Source: Chryseobacterium sp. G0162
GTDB taxonomy: Bacteria > Bacteroidota > Bacteroidia > Flavobacteriales > Weeksellaceae
Length of the DNA stretch: 64,000 nucleotides
Direction: 5' to 3'
NCBI RefSeq assembly: GCF_003815715.1
Contig: NZ_CP033922.1
Location: 1,811,001 to 1,875,000 of the forward strand
The position numbers and the translations under genes are program-made. Shown piece by piece: positions 49,640 through 58,719 of this stretch (its first letter is position 1; every line of letters begins with the position of its first letter). The notes beneath the pieces were generated by a model. It was not told the DNA's origin, made no database searches, and was given only the letters and a program-made list of their open reading frames with translations.

Positions 49640-50188
49640 TTAGTGTGCATTGATGGTTTTAACCTTAGATTCATCAATGTTATAATACTTAACTACAGCA
49701 TTATAGTCTCCAAAATCAACACTGTTGCTTACTTTTGCAGTCTTTTTCGCAGGATCTGCAGGTACAAGTACAATTCTGAAAGTTTGATTTGCCAAATAAT
49801 TATTTACTTCTGCCTGAGACATCGTTCCAAGATTAAAGTTAGCGTCATCAATTCTAATCTGAACGGTTTTATTATCAAAGACAAAGTTATAATCAAATTT
49901 TCTTGGTGAGATAGAAGTGGATGCATCTACATATACCGTCTTTGGAATCTGCTGCCAAGCATTTCCTGCTTTTCTATACACCAATACTACATCAGTTGTT
50001 AAAATATCGATATCTGCATTCAATACGTACTTATCTGCTACAAATGTACCAGTTAAGTCTTTCATGATTGGAAATGTATCATTATCTTTTCCAGGATTTA
50101 CCACAACCGGATCATCATTGCTATTATCACAACTATATGTTAAAAATCCGACACCGGCTAATAATATAAGTGGAAGAATTTTTTTCAT
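49640..50188 (-). CDS. Lipoprotein of unknown function
   Basis: A 182-aa predicted lipoprotein (MKKILPLILLAGVGFLTYSC, lipobox Cys20) with a short Asn/Asp linker (DNSNDDPVV) and a beta-rich domain (YVLNADIDILTTDVVLVYRK, FDYNFVFDNKTVQIRIDDAN). I do not recognise the family; similar short lipoproteins are frequent in Chryseobacterium. It is divergent from the GH3 gene and has its own terminator. Confidence 0.72.
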   Translation of the reverse strand: MKKILPLILLAGVGFLTYSCDNSNDDPVVVNPGKDNDTFPIMKDLTGTFVADKYVLNADIDILTTDVVLVYRKAGNAWQQIPKTVYVDASTSISPRKFDYNFVFDNKTVQIRIDDANFNLGTMSQAEVNNYLANQTFRIVLVPADPAKKTAKVSNSVDFGDYNAVVKYYNIDESKVKTINAH

Positions 50189-50254
50189 TTCTATAAATGT
50201 TTAGTTATTATTTATATTGCGTATTCAAATCATATACCAAAAATTTCAAAATCT

Positions 50255-50287
50255 TTGTTTTTGTCAATTTTTTTAATTGTATTTTTG
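50255..50287 (+). promoter_or_regulatory. Promoter of the GH3 gene
   Basis: TTG at 50255-50257 or 50261-50263 and TATTTTTG at 50280-50287 (gaps of 22 or 16 bp), 17 bp before the chosen ATG at 50305. Confidence 0.55.
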
Positions 50288-50304
50288 TTCTTATTCAAAA
50301 AGTC

Positions 50305-52008
50305 ATGAGGAAATTATTATATACTTCACTCTTTATTGCAGCATTCATTAGTCCTAGGATTAATGCCCAGTATCAGCCAAAAAACACGTCGAAAGAAGAT
50401 ATAAAAAAGGCTCAGAAATGGGTTGAAAAAACGTATAAAAATCTTTCACAGGATGAAAAACTAGGGCAGCTTTTTATTGTTGCTCTTTATACAAATAAAG
50501 GAGAAGACTATATTAATCAAGTAAGAAATATTGTTTCTAACGATAAGATCGGAGGTTTGATCCTGATGCAGGATGATGCAGCAAGAGAAATCAACCTGGT
50601 CAACGAGTTCCAGCAAAAATCCAAAATTCCTTTAATGATTGGAATGGATGCTGAATGGGGTTTATTCCAAAGAATTGCAACAGCACATAAATTTCCTTGG
50701 GCAATGACTTTAGGTGCTATTCAGGATAAGAATCTAGTGTATCAAATGTCTGCTAAAATTGCAGAAGATTGCCACAGAATGGGAATCAACTGGGATTTTG
50801 CTCCGGTAGTGGATGTAAACACCAATCCGAACAATCCTATTATCGGTAACAGAAGTTTCGGCTCTGAGGTGGATAATGTAATTAACTCTGCTCTATCCTA
50901 CTCTAATGGACTTCAGGATAACAATATTTTAGCAGCAATCAAACATTTCCCTGGTCACGGGGATACTAGTACAGATTCACATCTTGATCTTCCTGTGGTT
51001 TCCCACAATTTAGATAGATTGAATTCAATAGAAATTGCTCCATTTAAAGCTTTAATGGATAAAGGAATTGGTGGCGTTATGGTAGCTCACTTATATGTTC
51101 CTAGCTTAGAATCTGGAAAAGGTATTCCTGCTTCTATTTCTAAAAATATCATCACAGGATTATTAAAGGATAAACTTGGCTATAAAGGTTTAATTATCAC
51201 AGATGCCTTAAATATGGGCGCCGTTGCCAACAAGTACAAACCGGGAGAGTTGGATGCTATGGCATTCAAAGCTGGAAATGACATCATGCTTTTCTCTCAG
51301 GGGGTTTCTGAAGGGAAAAAACTGATTCAGAAGGCCATTGATAGCAAAGAAATCTCTCAATCCAGAGTAGAAGAAAGTGTAAAGAAAATTTTATTAACAA
51401 AATATTTCTTAGGACTTACACAATACGCTCCAAAAAATCCGGACAACATCGATGCTGACCTGAATAATGATTCTCACAAGATTTTGGTTCAGAATCTTTA
51501 TTCTAACGCATTAACTTTATTAAAAGATGAGAAAAAGCTACTACCTCTATCAGGAAAACAAGTGTATTATGTTCCGTTAGAGGAAGCTCCTTATCAGACA
51601 TTTGCTAATAGAATTGGGTCTAATATTATTCTTAAAAAAGCAAATGAGATCAGTACAATTCCAACTGGTTCTACAGTAATTGTTGGTTTCCACAAGGATA
51701 ATTCAACAGCTTATAAACCATATAAAATATCTTCAGAATCTAAAAAAGTTCTTGCTGACCTTACTAAAAATCAGAATGTACTTCTGAATGTATTCGGAAG
51801 CGCCTATGCTTTGAAAGACATTGATCTATCAAAAGTTTCAACAGTTCTGGTATCTTATGAGAATAATGATGATTCTATGAATGCTACAGCAGATGCTTTA
51901 AATGGGAAAACAAAAATCTGGGGCAGACTTCCTGTATTGGTTAACGATCAGCTAAAAGCAGGAATGGGGATTGATCTGAATCCTATTTCCCCAATGAACA
52001 CAAAATAA
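50305..52008 (+). CDS. GH3 beta-N-acetylhexosaminidase (NagZ type), exported
   Basis: A 567-aa glycosidase. Signal peptide MRKLLYTSLFIAAFISPRINAQ, then the GH3 TIM barrel with NagZ motif KHFPGHGDTSTDSHLDLP carrying the His/Asp acid-base dyad, and the nucleophile Asp in GLIITDALNMGAV. The C-terminal domain (about 380-567) is the GH3 beta/alpha sandwich. It likely removes N-acetylglucosamine from murein fragments or other glycans in the periplasm. The start was taken at 50305 because the promoter and signal peptide fit; the upstream frame from 50197 contains the promoter. Confidence 0.9.
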   Translation: MRKLLYTSLFIAAFISPRINAQYQPKNTSKEDIKKAQKWVEKTYKNLSQDEKLGQLFIVALYTNKGEDYINQVRNIVSNDKIGGLILMQDDAAREINLVNEFQQKSKIPLMIGMDAEWGLFQRIATAHKFPWAMTLGAIQDKNLVYQMSAKIAEDCHRMGINWDFAPVVDVNTNPNNPIIGNRSFGSEVDNVINSALSYSNGLQDNNILAAIKHFPGHGDTSTDSHLDLPVVSHNLDRLNSIEIAPFKALMDKGIGGVMVAHLYVPSLESGKGIPASISKNIITGLLKDKLGYKGLIITDALNMGAVANKYKPGELDAMAFKAGNDIMLFSQGVSEGKKLIQKAIDSKEISQSRVEESVKKILLTKYFLGLTQYAPKNPDNIDADLNNDSHKILVQNLYSNALTLLKDEKKLLPLSGKQVYYVPLEEAPYQTFANRIGSNIILKKANEISTIPTGSTVIVGFHKDNSTAYKPYKISSESKKVLADLTKNQNVLLNVFGSAYALKDIDLSKVSTVLVSYENNDDSMNATADALNGKTKIWGRLPVLVNDQLKAGMGIDLNPISPMNTK

Positions 52009-52034
52009 AACAACATCAAAACAACAATAATCTA

Positions 52035-53183
52035 ATGAAAATAGGCATACTTTGCTATCCAACCTATGGTGGAAGCGGAATTGTAGCAACAGAACTGGGA
52101 ATGTCCCTTGCCAATAAAGGATATGAAGTACACTTCATCAGCTCTGCTCTTCCTGCAAGATTAGACATCACTAATCCGAATATTTTCTTTCACAGGGTAA
52201 ATGTTCAGACCTATCCGCTTTTCCAATATCAGCCTTATGATATTGCATTAAGTTCTATGATCTACAGAGTTGTGAATCTCTATAAACTGGATCTACTCCA
52301 TGCTCATTATGCCATTCCTTATGCGTATGCAGCATTTACAGCTAAGCAGATGCTACAGGAAGATAATAATGATATTCCTCTAGTGACCACTCTTCACGGT
52401 ACGGATATTACTCTTGTAGGTCAGCATCCAAGTTATAAACATGCAGTAGAATTTTCCATCAACCAGTCAGATGCCATTACTTCGGTGTCTGAAAGCCTGA
52501 AAAAGGATACCCTTCAGTTTTTCAATATCAAAAAAGAAATCCAGGTGATTACTAACTTTATTGATAATTCTGAATTTGACGACTGTACGGAATGTCAAAG
52601 AACTCAGTTTGCGAATCCTGATGAGAAAATTCTGATCCACGTATCGAATCTTCGTCCGGTAAAACGTGTGGATGAAGTATTGCAAATCTTTAAAAACGTT
52701 GAGAAGAAGGTAAAATCTAAACTTATTATCATTGGTGAAGGCCCGGATATGGAAAAGGTGAACCAATTCCTTGAAGAAAATCCTGATCTTATCTCAAAAA
52801 TCCGTCTTTTAGGAAAAGTAAATGACCTTTATAAGATCCTGCAGCTTTCTGACGTATTTTTACTTCCATCAGAGCAGGAAAGCTTCGGTTTGGCAGCATT
52901 GGAAGCAATGGCCGCTTATACTCCGGTTATCAGCTCGAATGCAGGTGGAATTCCTGAGGTAAATATTCAGGGAGAAACCGGATATTTAGCAGAGATCGGA
53001 AATGTAGAAGCGATGAGCAACTACACCATTAAGCTGTTAAGCAATGAAGAACTTTTAACCAAAATGAAAGAAAATGCGAAAGAACAAGCTATAAAATTCG
53101 ATTTGAAAAATATTCTTCCTATCTATGAGAAAATGTATAGAACGACTATAGAAAATTTTAAAAAGGAGTTGACGAAAGTATAA
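52035..53183 (+). CDS. bshA: BshA, N-acetyl-alpha-D-glucosaminyl L-malate synthase
   Basis: A 382-aa GT4-family glycosyltransferase, the first step of bacillithiol synthesis (UDP-GlcNAc plus L-malate). Typical BshA sequence: KIGILCYPTYGGSGIVATEL at the N terminus, HAHYAIPYA, TLHGTDITLVG, SNLRPVKRVDEV, and the sugar-nucleotide-binding ESFGLAALEAMA. The length is normal. This suggests the organism uses bacillithiol as a low-mass thiol, as is known for many Bacteroidota. It follows the GH3 gene by 26 bp. Confidence 0.95.
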   Translation: MKIGILCYPTYGGSGIVATELGMSLANKGYEVHFISSALPARLDITNPNIFFHRVNVQTYPLFQYQPYDIALSSMIYRVVNLYKLDLLHAHYAIPYAYAAFTAKQMLQEDNNDIPLVTTLHGTDITLVGQHPSYKHAVEFSINQSDAITSVSESLKKDTLQFFNIKKEIQVITNFIDNSEFDDCTECQRTQFANPDEKILIHVSNLRPVKRVDEVLQIFKNVEKKVKSKLIIIGEGPDMEKVNQFLEENPDLISKIRLLGKVNDLYKILQLSDVFLLPSEQESFGLAALEAMAAYTPVISSNAGGIPEVNIQGETGYLAEIGNVEAMSNYTIKLLSNEELLTKMKENAKEQAIKFDLKNILPIYEKMYRTTIENFKKELTKV

Positions 53184-53210
53184 TATTTCTATTATATTTA
53201 TCGTCACACT

Positions 53211-54470
53211 ATGACGGAAAAATTACTTCAATATCTTTGGAACTATAAGGTTTTCAAATATTTTGACTTCAAGGATATTGAAGGAAATTCCGTTGAAATT
53301 ATCCAATTCGGGAAATGGAACAAAGATGCCGGCCCGGATTTTCTCGATTCTAAAATCAAAATCAATAATGTAGTTCTTGCCGGAAATATAGAACTGCATG
53401 TTCGTTCCTCGGACTGGATTTTCCACAATCATTCTCAAGACCCCAATTACCAGAACATTATTCTTCATGTAGTTTTTCAACACGATACTGAGATTAGTGA
53501 GCTTACCCATCAGAAAGTTCCTACCCTTGAACTGAAACATTATATTGATGAAGGTATAATATGGAAGTACGAAAGATTAGTCAATGGTAATCAATTTATT
53601 GCCTGTGAAAATATTTTTAATAAAGATAAAATTCCAGTCCACTTTCATGAAGGAAATATTCTGAAAAAACTGGAGGAAAAATCTATTGAACTTGAGCAAA
53701 GTTTAATTTTTTATAAAAATAATTTTGAAGCGGTTTTATTCCACAGCCTTGCTTATTCTTTCGGATTAAAAGTAAATGCTCATATTTTCAGGCAGATTGC
53801 AGAAAGTATTGATTACAGTATTATTAATAAGATCCGTCAGAATCCACTGCAACTTGAAGCTTTATTATTCGGAATTTCGGGCTGGCTTACGACTCCAGAA
53901 GACGGACAAATGAAAATATGGAAGCGGGAATTCGAATTTATTAAAGCAAAGTTTACCCTTCCAAACCTCCTGTTTCATCCTAAATTTTTGAGACTACGAC
54001 CTCCTAATTTTCCTACCATCCGTCTGTCTCAGCTGGCAGATCTTTACCAGCATCAGAATTTATTTTCAAAAGTAATGGATGCAGAAAGTACTGAAGAACT
54101 CTATGATCTATTTAAATCAGTAAAAGCTTCTGAGTATTGGGATTGTCATTTCAATTTCGGAACGATCTCAAAAGTACAGCCTAAAACTTTAAGTAAGGAT
54201 TTTATTAACCTCATCATTCTAAATACTATTCTTCCTTTAAAGTATACTTATCATAAATACCATAGTGAAGAAATTGCGGATAAGATGATAGAATTCTATC
54301 AAAATATTCCAGCTGAAAAGAACTCAGTAGTCCAAAGCTGGAAAAACCTTGGTGTGTCAGCTACCAATGCTCTGGAAAGCCAGAGCCTGATTTATCACTA
54401 CAAAAACTCATGTGAAGAAAAAAATTGCTTAACTTGCAGTATTGGATTTAAACTTTTAAAAGAATCTTGA
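53211..54470 (+). CDS. DUF2851 family protein
   Basis: A 419-aa soluble protein matching DUF2851: LLQYLWNYKVFKYFDF, GKWNKDAGPDFLDSKIKINN, GNIELHVRSSDWIFHNHSQD, and a C-terminal cysteine set CEEKNCLTC. Function is unknown; the acidic AGPDF and GNIELHV motifs recall a nuclease-like fold, but I would not assign an activity. It lies in a tight run with the PspC and GNAT genes (gaps of 1-3 bp). Confidence 0.87.
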   Translation: MTEKLLQYLWNYKVFKYFDFKDIEGNSVEIIQFGKWNKDAGPDFLDSKIKINNVVLAGNIELHVRSSDWIFHNHSQDPNYQNIILHVVFQHDTEISELTHQKVPTLELKHYIDEGIIWKYERLVNGNQFIACENIFNKDKIPVHFHEGNILKKLEEKSIELEQSLIFYKNNFEAVLFHSLAYSFGLKVNAHIFRQIAESIDYSIINKIRQNPLQLEALLFGISGWLTTPEDGQMKIWKREFEFIKAKFTLPNLLFHPKFLRLRPPNFPTIRLSQLADLYQHQNLFSKVMDAESTEELYDLFKSVKASEYWDCHFNFGTISKVQPKTLSKDFINLIILNTILPLKYTYHKYHSEEIADKMIEFYQNIPAEKNSVVQSWKNLGVSATNALESQSLIYHYKNSCEEKNCLTCSIGFKLLKES

Positions 54471-54471
54471 A

Positions 54472-54693
54472 ATGCTGAGTAATATCCGTCATAAAATGGA
54501 AAGAGAATGGTTTGGTGTACTGACAAGAATGGGTGCCAAACTTGGAATTCCCGTATCCAAATTAAGGATCTTTTTCATCTACTCTACTTTTGCTACCGCC
54601 GGTTTTTTCTTTCTGATTTATCTGGGCTTGGCATTTACTTTGTGGATTAAAGATATTTTTATCACCAGAAGACCAAGTGTCTTTGATTTATAA
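54472..54693 (+). CDS. PspC-domain small membrane protein
   Basis: A 73-aa protein with a PspC-like pattern: a short amphipathic N-terminal part with WFGVLTRMGAKLGIPVSKLR followed by one hydrophobic helix (about 39-60, FFIYSTFATAGFFFLIYLGLA). PspC proteins take part in envelope stress responses in enterobacteria; the role here is unknown. It starts 1 bp after DUF2851. Confidence 0.85.
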   Translation: MLSNIRHKMEREWFGVLTRMGAKLGIPVSKLRIFFIYSTFATAGFFFLIYLGLAFTLWIKDIFITRRPSVFDL

Positions 54694-54695
54694 TT

Positions 54696-55208
54696 ATGGA
54701 ATTTTTACCAATTACTACTGCTGAAGATCATAGAGTTCAGGGAATCTATTCTTCTTATACCAGCACTTTTCCTGTAGACGAACAAAGAGATAAAAAACAG
54801 TTTCTGGATTTATTTTCAAATCCTAAAGTCAGTTTTATGTCTATAGTACATGAATCAGAGGCCATAGGGTATCTCATCTTATGGGAGCTGAGTTCTTTTG
54901 TTTTTGTAGAACATTTTGAAGTGTTTGAGGCTTTCAGAAGCAAGAAACTAGGATCTCATATTATGCAGCACTTACTGGAAAACTATCCAAGAATTATCCT
55001 GGAAATTGAGCCTGAAGATCTGAATGAAGATGCTAAAAGACGTTATTCTTTCTATCAGAGAAATAGTTTCGGACTCATTGATACTACTTATGTACAACCA
55101 AGTTATGGAGAAGGGAAACAATCTCTAAACCTATGGCTTCTGGCCAATTATTCTCCTGAAAATGTGGAAGAGCTTAAAAATGAAATTTGCGATATTGTTT
55201 ATCCTTAA
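54696..55208 (+). CDS. GNAT-family N-acetyltransferase
   Basis: A 170-aa acetyltransferase-fold protein. The acetyl-CoA-binding region is EAFRSKKLGSHIMQHLL (about 87-103, a variant of the Q/RxxGxG/A loop), preceded by FVFVEHFEVF and followed by RRYSFYQRNSFGLIDTTYVQ. The substrate is unknown. It is the last gene of the run, with a strong terminator after it. Confidence 0.83.
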   Translation: MEFLPITTAEDHRVQGIYSSYTSTFPVDEQRDKKQFLDLFSNPKVSFMSIVHESEAIGYLILWELSSFVFVEHFEVFEAFRSKKLGSHIMQHLLENYPRIILEIEPEDLNEDAKRRYSFYQRNSFGLIDTTYVQPSYGEGKQSLNLWLLANYSPENVEELKNEICDIVYP

Positions 55209-55212
55209 TATA

Positions 55213-55237
55213 AAACGCCGGAGTATTTCCGGCGTTT
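55213..55237 (+). terminator. Terminator after the GNAT gene
   Basis: Perfect 10-bp stem AAACGCCGGA/TCCGGCGTTT, loop GTATT, followed by ATTTTTTATT. Confidence 0.92.
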
Positions 55238-55307
55238 ATTTTTTATTGAGGAGATTGCACAAATTTCCACAGATGTTTGCGCTTTACTTTTCTGCTAAAA
55301 TTAGTAT

Positions 55308-56042
55308 CTAATTTACTTCATACTCCAGTTTTATGGTAATACTGGCTTCTTTTTCTTTGGAAGAGGTATTAAATGTTCCTCCATATGAATAATCTTCGTT
55401 TGAATTGGGAGCTGTGATCTGAATGACACCCATTGTCGCTTTTTTAAGATTGCCCAAACTACTTCCCGAATTTTCTGCAATTTTTTCAGCCCGTTCTTTA
55501 GCATCTTTTGTAGCACTGGCAATCATTTCCTGCTTTACCGTAGCTAGTTTGGTGTAAAAATAAGACGGTGAAGAAGAAGTGAATTCAATTCCACGGTTGA
55601 TAATTTCAGTAATATTTCTGGAAAGATTTTCAATTTTACCGACTTCCTTACTTTCAATAGAGACATTTTGAGATAGGTTGTAACCGGAAAATTCTCCTTG
55701 TACATAATTTCCATTGGAATCATTATAACTCCTGAACTGTTTTTGAATGTCCACAGAGGAAAATACAATCTCATTCTGTTTTATTCCCTTTGAAATCAAA
55801 TAATCATTGATGACTTTTCTATCCTGCGCCAACTGATCATAAGCTGATTTCAGATCAGAATTATTTTTAGAAAAACTTCCTGACCAAGTAATCAGGTCAG
55901 AAGTAAACTGTTTGGATCCTAATCCTGTTACGGAGATCGTATTTTCAGATTTATTCCTGTTTTTGATTGCATTTCCCAAAAATCCCAGGCCAAGAACAAA
56001 TCCTAAAGCGCCTATTGCAACTGCAATAATATTTTTATTCAT
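55308..56042 (-). CDS. SIMPL-domain protein (DUF541), membrane-anchored
   Basis: A 244-aa protein with an N-terminal hydrophobic helix (about 4-24, IIAVAIGALGFVLGLGFLGN) and a SIMPL/DUF541 domain: ISVTGLGSKQFTSDLITWSG, then ATKDAKERAEKIAENSGSSL near the C terminus. The family forms periplasmic ring assemblies in some bacteria; the role is unclear. It is a single gene on the minus strand. Confidence 0.88.
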   Translation of the reverse strand: MNKNIIAVAIGALGFVLGLGFLGNAIKNRNKSENTISVTGLGSKQFTSDLITWSGSFSKNNSDLKSAYDQLAQDRKVINDYLISKGIKQNEIVFSSVDIQKQFRSYNDSNGNYVQGEFSGYNLSQNVSIESKEVGKIENLSRNITEIINRGIEFTSSSPSYFYTKLATVKQEMIASATKDAKERAEKIAENSGSSLGNLKKATMGVIQITAPNSNEDYSYGGTFNTSSKEKEASITIKLEYEVN

Positions 56043-56132
56043 AAAATATGTGAATTTGATTTGATTATGAGTTTATTGCATCAATTTCCATTCCAATATT
56101 TTAAGATTTATTTAACATTAAAAAAAATTGAG

Positions 56133-56960
56133 TTATCGATGACTATTCTTTAGTCTTTCAATGAAAAGTGGGATCACCTCTTCCATTCTCAACATAACAC
56201 CGGACAAATTTCGGGCTTTTACATACGTACGAACCTGAGGCTTGGCTACAAATGAAAATTCTATAAACTCCGAAATTTTATCAGCAGGTATTCCAGCCTT
56301 AACAAAATAATCGTCCTCTACCCTGCTCCGAACCCAGGCAATATGTTCCTGGAGGTCATCATATCTATATTGTCTTTTCTGTTTTCTGGCTTTTCCACTG
56401 ATTAGGTCGTACACTCCCTGTACATTGAGGTTTCCTAATAATATAGGTAAAAGAACACTTTTCACTTCTGCCGGCTTTTCCCGCATCTTTCCAACGGGCT
56501 GCGGAAGTCCCACGGATTGTTTCACCTGCTCTCCTTTATCTACTTTAGCGACAACTCTTGAATCCTGCTCGAGATCACCTGATAGTTTTTTTATAATTTT
56601 TACCTCGCCAACATCTTTGGGTATCTGGAAAAGTGTTATCAGTAATTGAGCATTAATTCCATCTGTAAGAACTCTTCTGGAAACTCTCGTGAAATCTTCT
56701 TTTACAAACCTCAATTCGTCATTAGGATTAGCTTCAATAGAAAACATTCCCTCTGAATTGGAATATACTTTTTTATCTGTAGACATATTGACAATAGTTA
56801 CTGCATTTAAATTTCCTCCGTTGTCATCAATAATCCGCCCCGTTACGGTCTGCTGGGAAAACAAAAGATTACTGCACAATATGACAAGGAAAAGAAAACT
56901 TTTTTTCCAATATACACTTACAATATTTTTTAGGTTATGATCCAATTGTTCTTTTATCAT
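56133..56960 (-). CDS. Exported carboxypeptidase-regulatory-domain protein (paralog 3 of 3)
   Basis: A 275-aa protein with signal-like segment (KKSFLFLVILCSNLLFSQQ) after a 19-residue N-terminal extension. The N-terminal beta-sandwich of the carboxypeptidase D regulatory type (about 40-110) reads TVTGRIIDDNGGNLNAVTIV, NSEGMFSIEANPNDELRFVK. The C-terminal 120 residues are helical and shared in outline with the two genes upstream. I do not know the function. It is the last gene of the tandem, 17 bp after its neighbour. Confidence 0.8.
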   Translation of the reverse strand: MIKEQLDHNLKNIVSVYWKKSFLFLVILCSNLLFSQQTVTGRIIDDNGGNLNAVTIVNMSTDKKVYSNSEGMFSIEANPNDELRFVKEDFTRVSRRVLTDGINAQLLITLFQIPKDVGEVKIIKKLSGDLEQDSRVVAKVDKGEQVKQSVGLPQPVGKMREKPAEVKSVLLPILLGNLNVQGVYDLISGKARKQKRQYRYDDLQEHIAWVRSRVEDDYFVKAGIPADKISEFIEFSFVAKPQVRTYVKARNLSGVMLRMEEVIPLFIERLKNSHR

Positions 56961-56977
56961 TTAAAAATACCAATATT

Positions 56978-57787
56978 TTATTTGGCATCAAGCTTATTCA
57001 ACTTACGATATTCTACAAAGGCAGTTTTTAATTCAAATGCCAATACCTCCTTATTGAAATCTTTTCTGAATTTTTTGGAAAGTTCTCTCGTATTTTCCGC
57101 ATAAATGAGAAATGCATCAATCTGCTCATCTTCCATCCCATATTTTCTCAGGAAATCTAAATTAACGTCATTTTTAAGTTGTACCATGAAATCCTGAAAT
57201 TCCAGATAGTTTGCCTTTGTAATTTTAGGTTTTGTTGCATTCGTAAACAGATTTATTGCTTTACCAATAATACCTAAGACATCTACTTGCCCTGCTTTAA
57301 AATCATGTCCGGTAAAGGTTTTGGAAATAGATTTATCAGGCAAGGGCTCTGCTAAAGGACTTTTCATATATTTTGACATATCCGATTTTAAAGACCTTAA
57401 TTTTTGAGACTCATTAAGGCGCTTACTATCCTTTTCCAGGTTTCCTGTAGGCTTGAAAGCAATTTGTACTTCCGGAATTTGAATCTCCGCTTTTGAGAGC
57501 ACCATTAGCACAGGAGTATTGAAATCTTCTTTTAAGACCTTCTTACTGGCACGATAATATCCTTCTTTTACAGATCTTATTTCATCATTTTCATCGGCAT
57601 CTATTACAAATTTCCCTGAAGAATCGCTCAGTACAGAAATATTTTTCGAAACATTAATGATTAATACCGGATTAATATTGTTATGAGTGTTATCAGTAAC
57701 AAATCCCGTTACTTTTTGCTGTGAGAACAATATTCCTGATAGGAGAGAAAGGATAACACACAGACTGGTTTTGAATATGTTTTCCAT
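56978..57787 (-). CDS. Exported carboxypeptidase-regulatory-domain protein (paralog 2 of 3)
   Basis: A 269-aa protein with signal peptide (MENIFKTSLCVILSLLSGILFSQQ). The regulatory beta-sandwich has KVTGFVTDNTHNNINPVLI and DSSGKFVIDADENDEIRSVK. The helical C-terminal half contains IPEVQIAFKPTGNLEKDSKR, close in pattern to the other two. Function unknown. The start lies 3 bp after the stop of paralog 1. Confidence 0.8.
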   Translation of the reverse strand: MENIFKTSLCVILSLLSGILFSQQKVTGFVTDNTHNNINPVLIINVSKNISVLSDSSGKFVIDADENDEIRSVKEGYYRASKKVLKEDFNTPVLMVLSKAEIQIPEVQIAFKPTGNLEKDSKRLNESQKLRSLKSDMSKYMKSPLAEPLPDKSISKTFTGHDFKAGQVDVLGIIGKAINLFTNATKPKITKANYLEFQDFMVQLKNDVNLDFLRKYGMEDEQIDAFLIYAENTRELSKKFRKDFNKEVLAFELKTAFVEYRKLNKLDAK

Positions 57788-57790
57788 AGA

Positions 57791-58537
57791 TTATCTTTGA
57801 GGCTGTGGAGCGCGATAAGAAGAAATTCTTGTCAGAACAAAACGTTGGAACCTGTTCAGGTCAGCATCACTGCAAAATCCATATTTGAGGATTTTTTTCC
57901 TTTCAAAACCACCTGCTAAAACATAAGAAATGAAATGATTAATCAATGGTTTTTCTATTTTAAGATTGGTGAAATAATTATCTCCAAGACTTGCATGAAT
58001 ATAATTCATTAAATCAATATCATCCCATTTGTCATTAACTTTCCCAATGAAAAATCCTTCTCCTTTCGGTTGTACAAATTCCCCAGGTTTTGCAGCAAGG
58101 ATTCTCGGATCTGATTTTTGTGCAATATAGCGGCTCATCTCTATCTCCAGCTTTTGAACTTTTTTAGGTTTATTGTAACTTCTTGAATCTATTTTTAAAT
58201 TCCCGGTAAGCCCCTGCTTAACCTCCACTTCAGGAATCTGAATGGTTGATCGAATAAGGCTGATGTTCATCGGAGACTGTACATTTTCCTGAGAAACATT
58301 TTTCACAACTCTGTCATATCCGGCTTTTATAAATCGTAATTCATCACCTGGTCTCCCGGAAATCATGAAATGACCATCTTCGTTTGAGAATGCCATTTCA
58401 TCAGTTCTGATATTTACGACAGTGACATCTTTCATTTCTGCACCGCTCTCAGAAACCACCTTTCCAAAAATATAGCTTTGAGCATTGGAATGTATGAAGA
58501 AAATCAGAGATAGAAAAAGGAGTAGTTTGAATTTCAC
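57791..58537 (-). CDS. Exported carboxypeptidase-regulatory-domain protein (paralog 1 of 3)
   Basis: A 248-aa protein with signal peptide (MKFKLLLFLSLIFFIHSNAQ). The domain reads IFGKVVSESGAEMKDVTVVN, NEDGHFMISGRPGDELRFIK, then IPEVEVKQGLTGNLKIDSRS. It is the first gene of the three-gene unit, with promoter element TAGCTTTG about 19 bp upstream of its ATG. These domains also form the N-terminal part of TonB receptors; here they stand alone with a helical tail, so a binding or scaffold role is possible. Confidence 0.8.
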   Translation of the reverse strand: MKFKLLLFLSLIFFIHSNAQSYIFGKVVSESGAEMKDVTVVNIRTDEMAFSNEDGHFMISGRPGDELRFIKAGYDRVVKNVSQENVQSPMNISLIRSTIQIPEVEVKQGLTGNLKIDSRSYNKPKKVQKLEIEMSRYIAQKSDPRILAAKPGEFVQPKGEGFFIGKVNDKWDDIDLMNYIHASLGDNYFTNLKIEKPLINHFISYVLAGGFERKKILKYGFCSDADLNRFQRFVLTRISSYRAPQPQR

Positions 58538-58555
58538 GGATTATTTTTTATAGAG

Positions 58556-58563
58556 CAAAGCTA
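58556..58563 (-). promoter_or_regulatory. -7 element of the three-paralog operon
   Basis: TAGCTTTG on the minus strand, an exact TAnnTTTG match, about 19 bp before the ATG at 58537. No TTG is seen at the usual distance. Confidence 0.45.
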
Positions 58564-58719
58564 AAATTATTTTTGTATTGAAACATAAGTTTAACCACCG
58601 TTAACGCCTTTTAGTATTTCTTGCTGCCTTTTGGTCGCGAAACTGTTAAATAGGCAGATTGAATTGTTAAATTTTCTTTTAAATTTTAGCTAACTTGCAG
58701 TCTCAATTCTCCTTCAACA

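Noticed and set aside
58591..58605. Two GTTAA copies between the three-paralog operon and the AddA-like gene
   Set aside because: Spacing is 10 bp and the flanks do not match GG or TT, so membership in either regulon is unsupported.
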